From Henricia sp. BOLD:AAB3569 (Eukaryota; Echinodermata; Asteroidea; Spinulosida; Echinasteridae), in the NCBI GenBank assembly GCA_037783545.1, contig JBBELK010000064.1:310001-374000 (forward strand): a DNA stretch of 64,000 nt, read 5' to 3'. Each line of letters opens with the position of its first letter. The first letter of the stretch is position 1. This document shows positions 46,701-55,347 of the stretch, piece by piece. The notes beneath the pieces are model-generated. The model did no database searches, had not been told where the DNA came from, and worked only from the letters and a program-made list of their open reading frames with translations. A program made the translations under genes and the position numbers.

Positions 46701-49700
46701 TTGAAAATCTTACCTTTTTAGACTATAGATGGGTTTTATATACAAAAATACATACATTTCAAATCACGTAGTGCGTGGTTATACAACGTAAAACTTAAAA
46801 CAATGCAATTTTTCGTGAAATCTACGGAAAAATAATCTCCGCGCGATCTGCTTTGTTAACAACGTTTTCGGAATGTTCTTAGAACGTTACACTGCAACGT
46901 TATATTCAAACTTCCACAAAACGTCCCCTCGACGTTCAAAACGAACGTGACCAAAAACGAACATTCTCCGAACGTTATTAAATAACGTTCTGAGAATGTT
47001 CGTTTTTTAGAACGTTAAAGTGCAACGTTAGATTTAAACGTTGGCACAACGTCCCCTCGACGTTCAAAACGAACGTAACGTCCACGAACGTTGTTAGCTG
47101 GGAAGTTTGTCAAGGGTTTTTCCCGATTAAACCTGCATGTGGTGAGCTGACGTGCCTGAATAGCGCGTCTCAAAAACAGCCCTAGAAGTGCAGGTTATTG
47201 GGGAGGCAATTCTGGCAGAGTGGTGCACCCTGCCTTAGCGGCTCGTAGCCTCGTGCGGTGGTTGATGCAGCCAGCCTTGCCACAGGAGGGGATCATGATA
47301 TGCACATTACTGCCCAATAAAAGAAGCTGACATCAGCACTTAGATTAGAGGAAGTTATTGTCTCTACCCCTCCCATGCCTGTACGTGTAATTATGACCGC
47401 CATTTTGAGTTTGTGCATGGCTTTTATTATTTGTCGAAGGTTGCATTAAAATTGTGTGGATACATTAAAATTGTGTGGCCCTAACAACCCTAGGGTGGAC
47501 ATTTAAATAAATGTTCTACTCCAAATATTAAAGAAGTTAAAGCCATTTTAGCGATTTTCAAGGTCAATGGTGGCCATATTGGAATTGACTCAGATTTTAC
47601 CCATTTCCGGTTGCTAGATTTTGGTAGACTTTTATCCTACCATCCTCCACATTCAGTAGAACCAGAAACCGTTGACAAATCTTTTGTTATCATTTTTGGG
47701 AGGTTAGGGTACTTTTTCCATAACTATACATGTATATACAATACATTCTTTACAATTAGCGGCCATTTTTTAACGTCAGATTTGATCACTTTCCCGTGCT
47801 CCGTTTCTGTCCAACTTTTGATATGTTGTTCAGCATACTTGAAAGTACAGGAAATTGCAATAAAACAATTTGTTGCAATTTTTTTGAGGTTGAGGTATTT
47901 TTTGTGCTATATTGACCCGCCTACTAGGCAAACGTTTGAATGATGACCCTGGACCTTTGCATTTGCCATGTCGCAAACCGACGTTTACAGTGAGTGATCC
48001 TCGACTGCTGCAGGTCCGTTTCAGCGAAAATTTTGTAATGTTGTGCAAATGAATTGAGTCTGATTTTTTTCCCTATAATTTCCAACTTGTCATTTAGGAC
48101 TCATTCCGAGCATATGGAAACATTATTGTATCATACCAATATTCATAAGAAATTAATCATTATCCTGTAATAATGATTTGCGACCTATTGCATTAACCTC
48201 GATTGTTATGAAAATCTATGAGCGTATTGTTCTAAATGTTTTTGGATCCAATGCAATTAGCCTATTGGAAAGGTAAAAGTTGTGAAGACGCCCAATGGTT
48301 GTTTTCGATAAATTGTATTCTATTCTAGCGAAAGTCAAGTCAGGTCATAGTGCAAGAATTATGTTCTTTGATTTTCCCTCGGCCTTCAACACTATTCAAC
48401 CTTATGTTTTAGTACATAAACTTTTAGTTGACTGTAACGTTTCTAAATCATTCCTTTGTTGGATTTTAAATTATTTGACAAATCGTATACTCAGTACGTG
48501 AGGATTGTCTCAACTAATACAGTGTCTGATACTATTCGGTGAAGTACAGGTGTTCCGCAGGGCACTGTACTCGCTCCGTTTTTATTTTCGCTGTATACAT
48601 CAGACTGCCTTGCTAGAGCCCCTTTGTTCCAGTCAAGTTTGCAGATGACACGGTGTTGATTGGTCTTATAAAAAATTACAACGATACAGAGTACAAGCGC
48701 GAGCTTGAACGCTTTGTGCAATATTGTGAGGAAATGTTTTTTAATTTGAATGTGAACACCTAAAACGCACGGACTGTATATCTTTAAATCACGCATGTAG
48801 CGGCGTAGCCAAGGAGGCGTGGGGGACCAACGTATGAAGACCATCATTAGCCGTTTTGCGTGTAACCTTTGCACTATGGCTGGCGCCCCGAATGACTCAC
48901 TTTCAAATAAAGGTGCGGTTTAGAAATTCCACATGCTATGATGTTGTTACTACGTGGTGCACGCCAATGCGAAGCAGCAAACAGTCTGGTTGCTTTATGC
49001 CATTCTCTACAACCGTGAATACGGTTGATTCTGTATTCGACTTGTGCACCTGCCGCGTCACATTACCTAGCAACACAAATTTAGTCCGGTCATTTGGATA
49101 CTAAGTGTGCTTACATGTGAAAGAAAATACATCAGTATCAGACGCTGCATGATCATGTAAAACACGCAAAAGGCTAAATTGCTATGGAGTCGTTCTCTGT
49201 CGTCGCATTTTGAACAGAAAGAGCAATGTAATAAATGGAACACCGTGTGGTGTGATCAATTTTTCCAATGTGGGGATTATTTTCGCGAAAAAACAAATTA
49301 TAAACTAACGTGCTTGGGTGTTTCACCACTGTGCTTTATAGGGTTTTATAGGCAAACCAAGATTTTTAAACGCTTTGCGTGGACCATTTATGGCTATCCG
49401 CCACCCCACATAGGATAATTCGACCGCTACTGACGTAGTGGTCCCACCAAAACTCCTAATTGTCTTGTTTCACGGACAACGGAGGTACTTAGGACAAGAT
49501 GGACGTAAATGGTGCATAAACCGTAACACAGCTCGAACTCTAGCAAAATGATTTCTCCGAAAAACAATAACAACATCCAGAAATAGCTGTCTTTAATAGC
49601 TAGGAATTTGGGGAAATATAAATAGTTTACAATGACTTTACATAAACAATATACCGAAATAGAAAGTCAATGTTTTGGAACTTATCTTGCGTCAGTGGAT

Positions 49701-52700
49701 GGGGTTGCAGACCGAATACCAGGTAAGAGTAAAGTCTAAACATTCTTAGTTTTGCAGGATTGCCCGATACATGTATACAATGTTCACGTATAGATCGTTT
49801 GGATTACATTAGACTCTTGAGATACGTTTTCCTGCACTCAAATCACCCGCGAAAACATAAAGTTAGAGCCCCAATTCATGATTTGAAGTTACCCAAATTT
49901 TACTTCACGAGTTGACAAGAAAAAAAACGACTAAGAGTGTTGACAGCAATTAAAGGCAGAGGCTCGTCAGCAATGCACGCGCGCCAAATTCGTGCCACGA
50001 AATACGCAGCTCCATGCCTTTGCTTTGGAGCTGCGTATTTCGTTGCACGAATTTGGCGCGCGCGCATTGCTGACGAGCCAGTGCCTTTAATGGGGGATAT
50101 TACCAACTGAAAGTGTTTTTTTAAAGGTGTCCGCAGACAATTTGTGACCATTCATTCATTTACACAAATAACAAGCCTTGGGTTTTTTTCCCCAGGTTTT
50201 CTGAACTATTACTGCATCTACGTGGCTGAAATTTCTACAAGGCAGTTTTACGAGAGGAAATATCGTTGTTTTTAACAGTTTACCAATCATGTAGTACTCT
50301 ATCTTTTTGGTATACCTTAAATTCATTTCTTCAATGATGACCATCGTTATAAATAAAATTGGTAGAAATTTAACTGGAAATGATAAAAACAAGAAATAGA
50401 AAACTTTCAGCTTCTCTACGACCGCACATTTAATTCCAATAGTAAGTATAATCGACCAGAATTTGGCTGTTCGCCAAAGTTGTTGAGGTAAGTTGGGCTT
50501 TACTGAAGACATTGAGTAATTTGAGCCGCCAGTACCGCGCGCTTCGTAAACAAGCCGCAGTGTGCAAAACAAAAACGTATACGACTGTCCAACACCAGGT
50601 GTATGCATGGGGACGACAACTTCCGAGCTTCTGCAAATATGACTACATTATGGTCAAGAAGGAAAAATACACGTACAGACCCTACTTTTGTAAGGCGTCA
50701 AAGCAATGATTCTGATGAACAAAAATGCTCATACGAGTTGTGCCTTTACAATTGACGTGCTGTTGTCACACCTTAATTATCTAGTGTATATCTATTGACC
50801 ATTTTTTTTCCTTTGCAAGCAGGAATCATGGATCTTCAGGTATTAAAACTCGTCCAGCAGGAAGTACCAGAGAACCCAATTCACTGTATCGGGATTGAAC
50901 CTAACCCAGATGAGTTGGCAAGGTACAAGAAATCAGCAGCTGCAAATCCAGAATTCACACGGGACGGAACAACCTTCGAATGGCACGAGAAGATTACTGA
51001 GGATTTTGAGGTAAATTGGCCAATATTATTTTGAAATTAACAAATTTACTCATCTGCTGTCTCGCGATGTGGTCAGCTTAGACACTGCGACGTTTCGACC
51101 GCGAATCTACAGGTATTCATCAGGCGATGAAGATTTAAAATGGTTTTTAATACGTCATGGTTTGTCTAAATGCGCGCAACATTTCTATGTGGGTAATTCC
51201 CCAAATTAGGGGTCCAAAACATTTGGTGTCCCAGTTATGATCACAAATGCTCAGTAATAGACTGTGGCCTGGGATTATAGGGGACAGCACCAATTTCTTG
51301 AATATTTTGTTCTGTGATTACTGACCAATATATGAAACAAAAGACCACAAAGGCTCATAATTTGTTCCATTATATTGAATAGGAATTTGGTACGTCGTCC
51401 TTTCAAGAAGGTTTGACGGACATTTTGTCTCCGTAAATCCCCGTTGACAGTATGTTTGCTGATATCTTTTTTAATAGTTAACCCATATATCATTAAAGTT
51501 GCACTGTCCGATTTCAGGCCGATTTGAGCGTCATTTTGGGGTTTTTTAAAGTTAAATTGCTATTTTTATAGAATGGAAAAAGTTATCAGCTTTCATTTGG
51601 TACCAAAAACGTAAACATTCGTCAAGGATTAATGCCAGTCGATTAAAAACAAGAAATAATAAAAGACAGTCCCTGTCTTTTATTCGACAGGGTTATGACG
51701 TAAATGTACATGTGCGCGCACATGTGTACACTGTACATATGAGCGTACGCGCACATGCACAACATGTGAAGCCCGTTTCAAGAAAAATGCTTGTACATCT
51801 CCAATTCCCGACGTCGAATTATATTTTTCGTTACAGAGACACGTAAGCTTTCTAAATTCGTTCGCTTGTGTAAATTATTTGTTTAATCCTTTCACCCAAA
51901 CACGGACAGTGCAACTTTAAGAGATAGGCAAACCGTGAAAAAAAGATATCAAATTTTATTCGCATTCGTTTTTACGTTGACAACGTTTTTACTATTTGAG
52001 CACCGCTCGGCCTGGCCTGCAACGAGGACATTACCTTTTTAATGTATGGCGGAACAAAAGGAGATTCTTTTGTAAGATTGCTAAAAACTTGATTTATCTA
52101 TTGTAATTACGTTGAAGAGACGCAATCGTAAATAAGATCAATGCATAGTTCCGAGATTGCCCAGTTAACCCCGCCCCTTAGATACTGTTGCTATGTGCTC
52201 ACAAGCCATCGCAAAAAAATGGCGACACAACGTACAAAGCAACGGGACTCGGCATGGAAAGCACAGATTCATTGGAGAAAACTCAAAGGTATTTATGTTT
52301 TAGGGTCGACAGTTACCGTAGAACACAATGAGCAAAGGGCTAGTAATGCAGGGATGACATATATTCATAAAAAAATGCGCTTTCCTACCGTTGAACAGCG
52401 AATTGCCCGACATTGAAACCAAAATTCACCCGGTCACTGGCACATACAACATAACATACAAACTGTATGGGCAGAACATCGCGTGATTGTTTGTGATGAT
52501 TGCATCACTTTGACCTATGTGGGCGCCGTCTGCTAGCTCTGTTGTGATTGGTCGGCGGGTTCGGCTTGATTGACAGGTCGGAACTATGCATTGAAACTAA
52601 AGTGCGCCCTCCTATTGTGCTGCCATACCTTAACGGTCAATCCTATTTATTGACGCGCCAACTATGCGCGTTTTATGTGTCAGAAACAGACATACATGTA

Positions 52701-55274
52701 AAACTGCATCGCTTCGATACTCATTGTCTCATTTTAATGCTTTAAATTATTATGTTTTGTCTTAGAAACTGTTACAAGACCGCCCAGACACGAGGTATCA
52801 CGTGGTCCACATGTTCCAAATGCTGTACCATGTACACGATATGGAGGAGACCATTCGGAATTATCACACGAAGTTGACAGAGGGCGGGCTTATGGTCATC
52901 ACTATTGCCTCAAAAGGTATAGATCTTCCGTCATCTTTTCTAAAATATGAAGAAAACAATATTAAGAAAGTCAGTGACAACCCACCTAAAGGCACAGGCT
53001 CGTCAATGCGCGCGTGAGGCCAAATTCGTGCCACGAAATACGCAGCTCTATGCCTTTGCAAAATTTCTGAACTTACTCTGCGTGTGTCTGCGATCACCTG
53101 CGTGGTTGTTGCGTTCTTCAAACCTATAAAACCTATTAGTTGCGTGTGAGTTGCGTTCGGAACTTATGACCACTATTTTGTATTCGCAACCATACGCAAC
53201 TGGTGATCGCTATGGTGTGAGGGCACCATTAAGGCGTGTCCCAACAGTCGTTAGCGTATACACCAATCCGAGAGCTGAGGACTCCTTTTCTTTATATCCG
53301 CCATAGCCGAGGGCTTCCACTAAATGAACTGTATGTTTTTTTTGCTATTGCTGAAGTTGCATTTTGTTAAGGCCCTGTCACACCTTGACGTTTTAGCCAG
53401 CGTATGCTGACGTATGAAAAATATGGCGAATACGCTGGCGTACGTCGAATAAGTTATGGGTAAGTTTTGTAAAAGTTAAGAGCACGCTGAAATACGCTGG
53501 TATACGTCGTAGTATAAGGCGAGGTCGTCGAAAAATTGTGTGCATGCACAACAATTTTCGGCGTATGCCAGCGTGTGGCTCATATAAGTCCCGCATAAGT
53601 TGCAGGTAAGTAATACGATCGTTGACACACGTTCACACGTTACTTGTAAGTTACTCATAAGTCGAAATACGTTGAGATAATGTCTAGCGTACCCAAAACT
53701 TATTTCTAACCTATATGAGTAACGTGCTTTGAACCTATGTCGAACTTATCTCCAACGCATATTGAGGTATGTAGACGTATTTGACGTGTTCCGTACGACC
53801 ACATAATTTACTGAACGTGTTTCTAACTTACAGCTACCGTGTAATGGCGTATTGGCAGCGTTTAGGGGAATTGGTATATACAAATGGGGTTCACAGGAGG
53901 AACCCGTCAGTACTCCTCAAGACTCCATGGTCTAGTGCGGTTATGAATTGAATCGTCGAGCGGCAGCCTTTTTATAGGCTACGACACGTGATCGTCGGCG
54001 ATACGCTGTTGTTGTTGTTGTTGTATATTTTATGGCATCTTCGGCAACTAAGGCCCTTTATGCCATCAACTATACGGTTTTAGCTTTAACTATACTATAT
54101 TATCAACTTGAGATGACGAAGAAGAAGTTGCAGTTTTAGAAGTGGGAGGAAAACCCCCAGAGAAAGCCCCAGGGGAAAACCCACGCGGTCAAGTAGGGAC
54201 TGCAAACCCAATCCACATACACGCCCCGGATTCGAACCCGGGACCCCAGAGGTGAAAGGCGAGGAAAGAACCCGTACGCCAACCCGACCGCCCTGGCGAT
54301 ACGCTGCCGCCCGCTATGCATAAGTTATACTATCGTTGGGCATAAGTTGTGAACGCCGGCATGCACGCTAAGCATTCGTTGGTATTCGTTGGTATAAGTT
54401 ATCTAAACGTTATGAAAACGTTCTATGTAAGTTACTACTACGGTATGTATACGTCCAACTCGTTATGAATACGCTTTGTATACGCTCAAAATTGAAAAAA
54501 AAACATCGATAGTTCAGCGTATGCCAGCGTTTTATAGAAATTTTCATACGTCAGCATACGCTGGCTAAAACGTCAAGATGTGACAGGGCCTTAACATACA
54601 GCAATACAAAACGCACAGTCCATGCACTGGAAGCCCCAGCTTTGGCGAATATACAGGGAAGGAGACCTATAGTAACAGGATTGGTCACAGAGTCATTTCA
54701 AGTATTGGTTGGCAAATATTCATTGGTATTGTATATTCAATTTATATGTAATTATTTTATAATCAATAAATACGCAAAGCGATGCACACCGAAACTTTCC
54801 TCATTTTCGTATTGAGTCGAGTGTAAAAACAAAATCTGCATGGCTTTCTCCTAACATTCTGCAGACGGAAACGACCTCCTCAAGGCCTTCCAGGACTACG
54901 AAGCCACCATCCCCAACCTGCAAACTCTTCCAGCCCAGAACTTGAAGCGTTACAGCGATGACATCATCCCGATCCTGCAGCGTCACGGCATCCCCTACCA
55001 CATGGAGACCGTCACGTATCAAGTAGACGTCTCCGAGTGCTTCAAAGATCCCTCGCTGTGTGGTAAGATGCTACTGGATTTCATTTGCCTGACCAATGCC
55101 ACGCGTGTCTACCAGAGCATTGCAGAGAACGACCGCAGCACACTCCTCAACAGCCTAAGCAAATACTCTCAGTCCAGTGAGGACGGTCAGCGAAAGCTCA
55201 CGCTGACTTTCGACTGCATCACTTTATACAAGGGCCAGCTGGAACGCAACGGCACAACCAACGACATCCTGTAA
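40523..55274 (+). CDS. HNMT: Histamine N-methyltransferase-like gene (4 coding exons, intact)
   Basis: Joined exons 40523-40703, 50823-51010, 52766-52916 and 54865-55274 give 309 residues plus TAA; human HNMT has 292. HNMT is a cytosolic SAM-dependent methyltransferase that inactivates histamine by ring N-methylation. SAM motif I is VIGVGSGKGIMDL (residues 53-65, split by intron 1). The acidic ribose-binding position is E86 in GIEPN. VHMFQMLYHVHD (137-148) matches human IHMIQMLYYVKD. All introns are GT-AG with phases 1, 0, 1. There are no stops or frameshifts. By hand alignment the histamine-contact Asn283 of the human enzyme is Leu here and Trp183 is not kept, while the Gln143/Tyr146 equivalents are kept, so the substrate may not be histamine. 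In-frame stop TAG at 40490-40492 makes ATG 40523 the start. Confidence 0.93.
40732..40795. repeat. Family D arm at the start of intron 1
   Basis: TATAGACCGTATAAAAAACA followed by GCTGCCATCTTGTAGGGCAG and TTTCTTTGTTCC, the left arm of the 13218-13363 element. No partner arm is nearby. Confidence 0.6.
40930..41025. repeat. Family E copy 2 (short)
   Basis: CTGCCCTACACCTTAATAGG to CTCACCTCTTGTGCGGGGTAG, with GTGGGGAT and ATGCCCCAGGATGGGGATTT inside. No long G run here. Confidence 0.6.
41026..41423. other. Unassigned intron 1 DNA
   Basis: No exon or repeat boundary. GGTACCTGA/AGTACCTGA words repeat at 41295-41360. Confidence 0.35.
41424..41500 (-). mobile_element. LINE 3' tail with (ATGA)n
   Basis: A (CATT)n microsatellite at 41424-41458 is followed by TATGGTTTATTTATACAACA. 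Read on the minus strand this is a LINE-type 3' end (..TATAAATAAACCATACATGA then repeated ATGA). The body is not recognisable beyond about 41500. Confidence 0.5.
41650..43228 (+). mobile_element. LINE (L2/CR1-type) reverse transcriptase, 5'-truncated
   Basis: A frame from about 41654 encodes PTWLIKANVHALAPFL, LKNYRPISNIPFLSKLIEKV, MLDLSAAFDTIDH, FGVPQGSVIGPLLF and the catalytic YADDIQIY (RT motifs 1-5). A frameshift near 42418, a TAA at 42486-42488 and at least one more frameshift near 42590-42710 interrupt it. The thumb and C-terminal part continues to ALRSGIWN. The 3' end (AAGCGCTATATAAATGC then (TTA)n at 43199-43228) is L2-like. The endonuclease domain is missing. It lies in HNMT intron 1, in the gene's sense orientation. 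Confidence 0.88.
43229..44207. other. Unassigned intron 1 DNA with a family D arm
   Basis: TACAAGATGGCAGCTGTTCG at 43972 is a lone family D arm. GACTGGTTCCCGTCCACATA at 43393 matches 35875. No exon seen. Confidence 0.4.
44921..45079. repeat. Hairpin MITE family L, full copy, inside the LINE
   Basis: Ends GCGGGCCTCCCA and TGGGAGGCCCGC. The ~60-base arms pair (TGCGATTTTTGCCACGAATT, AACGATTTGG). It splits the LINE frame between ..SFSNNKA and SKPW... The second copy is at 20931-21056. Confidence 0.8.
46233..46432. repeat. GGGCTGGGCTGG low-complexity tract
   Basis: Irregular repeats of GGGCTGG/GATGGC words. The Pro/Gln-rich minus frame across it is a by-product. Confidence 0.75.
46433..47104. 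repeat. Iterated-motif TIR element (AGAACGTT motif), nested
   Basis: Ends CCAGCTAACCAAATAACGT and ACGTTGTTAGCTGG are inverted. AACGTTC/GAACGTT occurs more than fifteen times, clustered at 46448-46470 and 46860-47095. The middle is unique AT-rich DNA. Fourth level of nesting in this intron. Confidence 0.6.
48849..49176. repeat. TIR element, family J copy 2
   Basis: Ends AGCCGTTTTGCGTGT and ACACGCAAAAGGCT. The body is colinear with 39306-39621 and inverted with 63111-63426. Confidence 0.75.
49177..49949. other. Unassigned intron 1 DNA
   Basis: No exon, gene or repeat boundary recognised. Confidence 0.4.
49954..50086. mobile_element. TTAA-flanked 133-bp palindrome, family I
   Basis: TTAA flanks at 49950-49953 and 50087-50090. 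Ends AGGCAGAGGCTCGTCAGC and GCTGACGAGCCAGTGCCT. The two halves pair almost perfectly through GCGCGCCAAATTCGTG and AAATACGCAGCTCCA to a tiny loop. A half copy is at 52985-53062. Confidence 0.8.
50091..50822. other. End of intron 1
   Basis: No repeat recognised. It ends in a pyrimidine tract and acceptor TTTTTTTCCTTTGCAAGCAG (AG at 50821-50822). Confidence 0.6.
50823..51010 (+). CDS. HNMT: HNMT-like exon 2 (residues 61-123)
   Basis: The first two bases complete Gly61 across the intron. Encodes IMDLQVLKLVQQEV, then HCIGIEPNPDELARYK and FEWHEKITEDFE, the second half of SAM motif I and motif II of HNMT. Ends GAG|GTAAAT in phase 0. Confidence 0.93.
51085..51135 (-). other. Penelope/hammerhead-like signature
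   Basis: The minus strand reads CGCCTGATGA..19 bases..CGAAACGTCGC, the CUGAUGA and GAAAC boxes of a hammerhead ribozyme core at plausible spacing with a weak stem II (ACC/GGT). Such 'CTGATGA..CGAAACGT' strings are common in Penelope-like element ends. No reverse transcriptase is nearby. Confidence 0.25.
51497..51916. mobile_element. TTAA-flanked element, family H copy 1
   Basis: TTAA at 51493-51496 and 51917-51920. Ends AGTTGCACTGTCCG and CGGACAGTGCAACT. The interior includes an alternating purine-pyrimidine run (51708-51770) with TGTACATG and GCGCGC palindromes. Copy 2 (inverted) is at 60895-61342. It lies in HNMT intron 2. Confidence 0.85.
51921..52765. other. Rest of intron 2
   Basis: No repeat boundary or extra exon recognised. 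Acceptor TTTTGTCTTAG at 52755-52765. Confidence 0.5.
52766..52916 (+). CDS. HNMT: HNMT-like exon 3 (residues 124-174)
   Basis: KLLQDRPDTRYHVVHMFQML followed by YHVHDMEETIRNYHTKLTEG and GLMVITIASK, equivalent to the human 'HMIQMLYYVKD..LL..' segment that lines the SAM and substrate pockets. Donor AAAAG|GTATAG, phase 1. Confidence 0.93.
52985..53062. repeat. Half copy of the family I palindrome
   Basis: TAAAGGCACAGGCTCGTCA through CCAAATTCGTGCCACGAAAT to CTCTATGCCTTTGC. The right half is absent. Confidence 0.65.
53371..54590. mobile_element. TTAA-flanked iterated-motif element (ACGTATGC/GCGTAT motif), family Q
   Basis: TTAA at 53367-53370 and 54591-54594. The inverted ends (GGCCCTGTCACACCTTGACG.. 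at 53371) pair over ~50 bases with the right end. Between them are dozens of loose words (ACGCTGGCGTACGTCG, AAGTTATGGGTAAGTT, TACGTCGTAGTATAAG) built on ACG/CGT and TAAGTT. A SINE is nested at 53998-54296. It lies in HNMT intron 3. Confidence 0.7.
53998..54296 (-). mobile_element. tRNA-derived SINE (family S), near full length
   Basis: Minus strand: a tRNA-like head (GGCGGTCGGGTTGGCGTACG), B box GGGTTCGAATCC at 54230-54241, the GGTTTTCC.CTGGGG..TTTTCCTCCCA block, GATGGCATAAAGGGCC, ATGCCATAAAAT and a (CAA)n tail at 54005-54025. Fragments of the family are at 23577-24072 and 62155-62285. Confidence 0.75.
54595..54864. other. End of intron 3
   Basis: Unique AT-rich DNA up to acceptor TTCTGCAG at 54857-54864. 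Confidence 0.6.
54865..55274 (+). CDS. HNMT: HNMT-like exon 4 (residues 174-309 and stop)
   Basis: DGNDLLKAFQDYEATIPNLQ, RYSDDIIPILQRHGIPYHME, YQVDVSECFKDPSLCGKMLL and DFICLTN match the human 'SDDLTQML..L..KYECYDLLSTMDISDCF' and 'DFLTETCNFNAT' order. GC-rich and strongly coding compared with its surroundings. TAA at 55272-55274. Confidence 0.94.
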
Positions 55275-55292
55275 AAATGTCGGTGGTTGTTT

Positions 55293-55347
55293 TGTGGACG
55301 AGCTGCTGCAATTACATATTGTTAAAAGTTACAGCAGCTCGTCCACA
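55293..55347 (+). other. Perfect 16-bp hairpin in the HNMT-like 3' UTR
   Basis: TGTGGACGAGCTGCTG (55293-55308) and CAGCAGCTCGTCCACA (55332-55347) pair fully around a 23-base AT-rich loop, 18 bases after the stop codon. It could be an RNA control element or a tiny foldback insertion. No AATAAA follows on the plus strand until 56272. Confidence 0.6.

Larger units (their letters stand above)
45420..47921. mobile_element. TIR element with ~700-bp arms, TA-flanked, inside the LINE
   Basis: Ends GGCGGGTCAATATA and TATATTGACCCGCC (one base differs) with TA flanks (45418-45419, 47922-47923). The arms stay alignable for ~700 bp: AACAACATATCAAAAGTTGG at 45499 against its inverse at 47814, TGAGACGCGCGATTCAGGAG at 46087 against GCGCGTCTCAAAAACAGCCC at 47162. 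No transposase. Its centre holds a G-rich GGCTGG low-complexity run (46230-46432) and a second element. Confidence 0.75.
44350..48765 (+). mobile_element. LINE (CR1/Rex-like) endonuclease-RT fragment, interrupted twice
   Basis: Frames in order: LTVSLRPFYLPREFSHIVFS (endonuclease), DFNHA, SDHN, TVKRWDDNNLNELHASLD up to 44920; SKPWITKEVKRVINKKKQIF from 45081; LRPIALTSIVMKIYERIV (about 48186); FFDFPSAFNTIQP; TGVPQGTVLAPFLF; FADDTVLIG (48630-48660); it stops after CEEMFFNLNV. Several frameshifts and stops mark it as dead. A MITE (44921-45079) and a 2.5-kb TIR element (45420-47921) separate the pieces. No LINE 3' tail. Confidence 0.8.
44208..48789 (+). mobile_element. Long copy of TIR element family M, carrying a LINE fragment
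   Basis: Left end ATTTAAAGATAT-CCGTGG (44208) and right end CGCACGGACTGTATATCTTT (48770) match the two ends of the 15041-15649 element, including the flanking GCATTTACTTTATGTTAACG block. The middle is not shared: it is a LINE endonuclease-RT segment with two further insertions. Either the LINE landed in the element with loss of its centre, or the element acquired LINE DNA. Confidence 0.5.

Noticed and set aside
54205-54296. Second tRNA gene candidate
   Set aside because: B box GGGTTCGAATCC is present, but the arms do not close and a SINE tail with (CAA)n follows.
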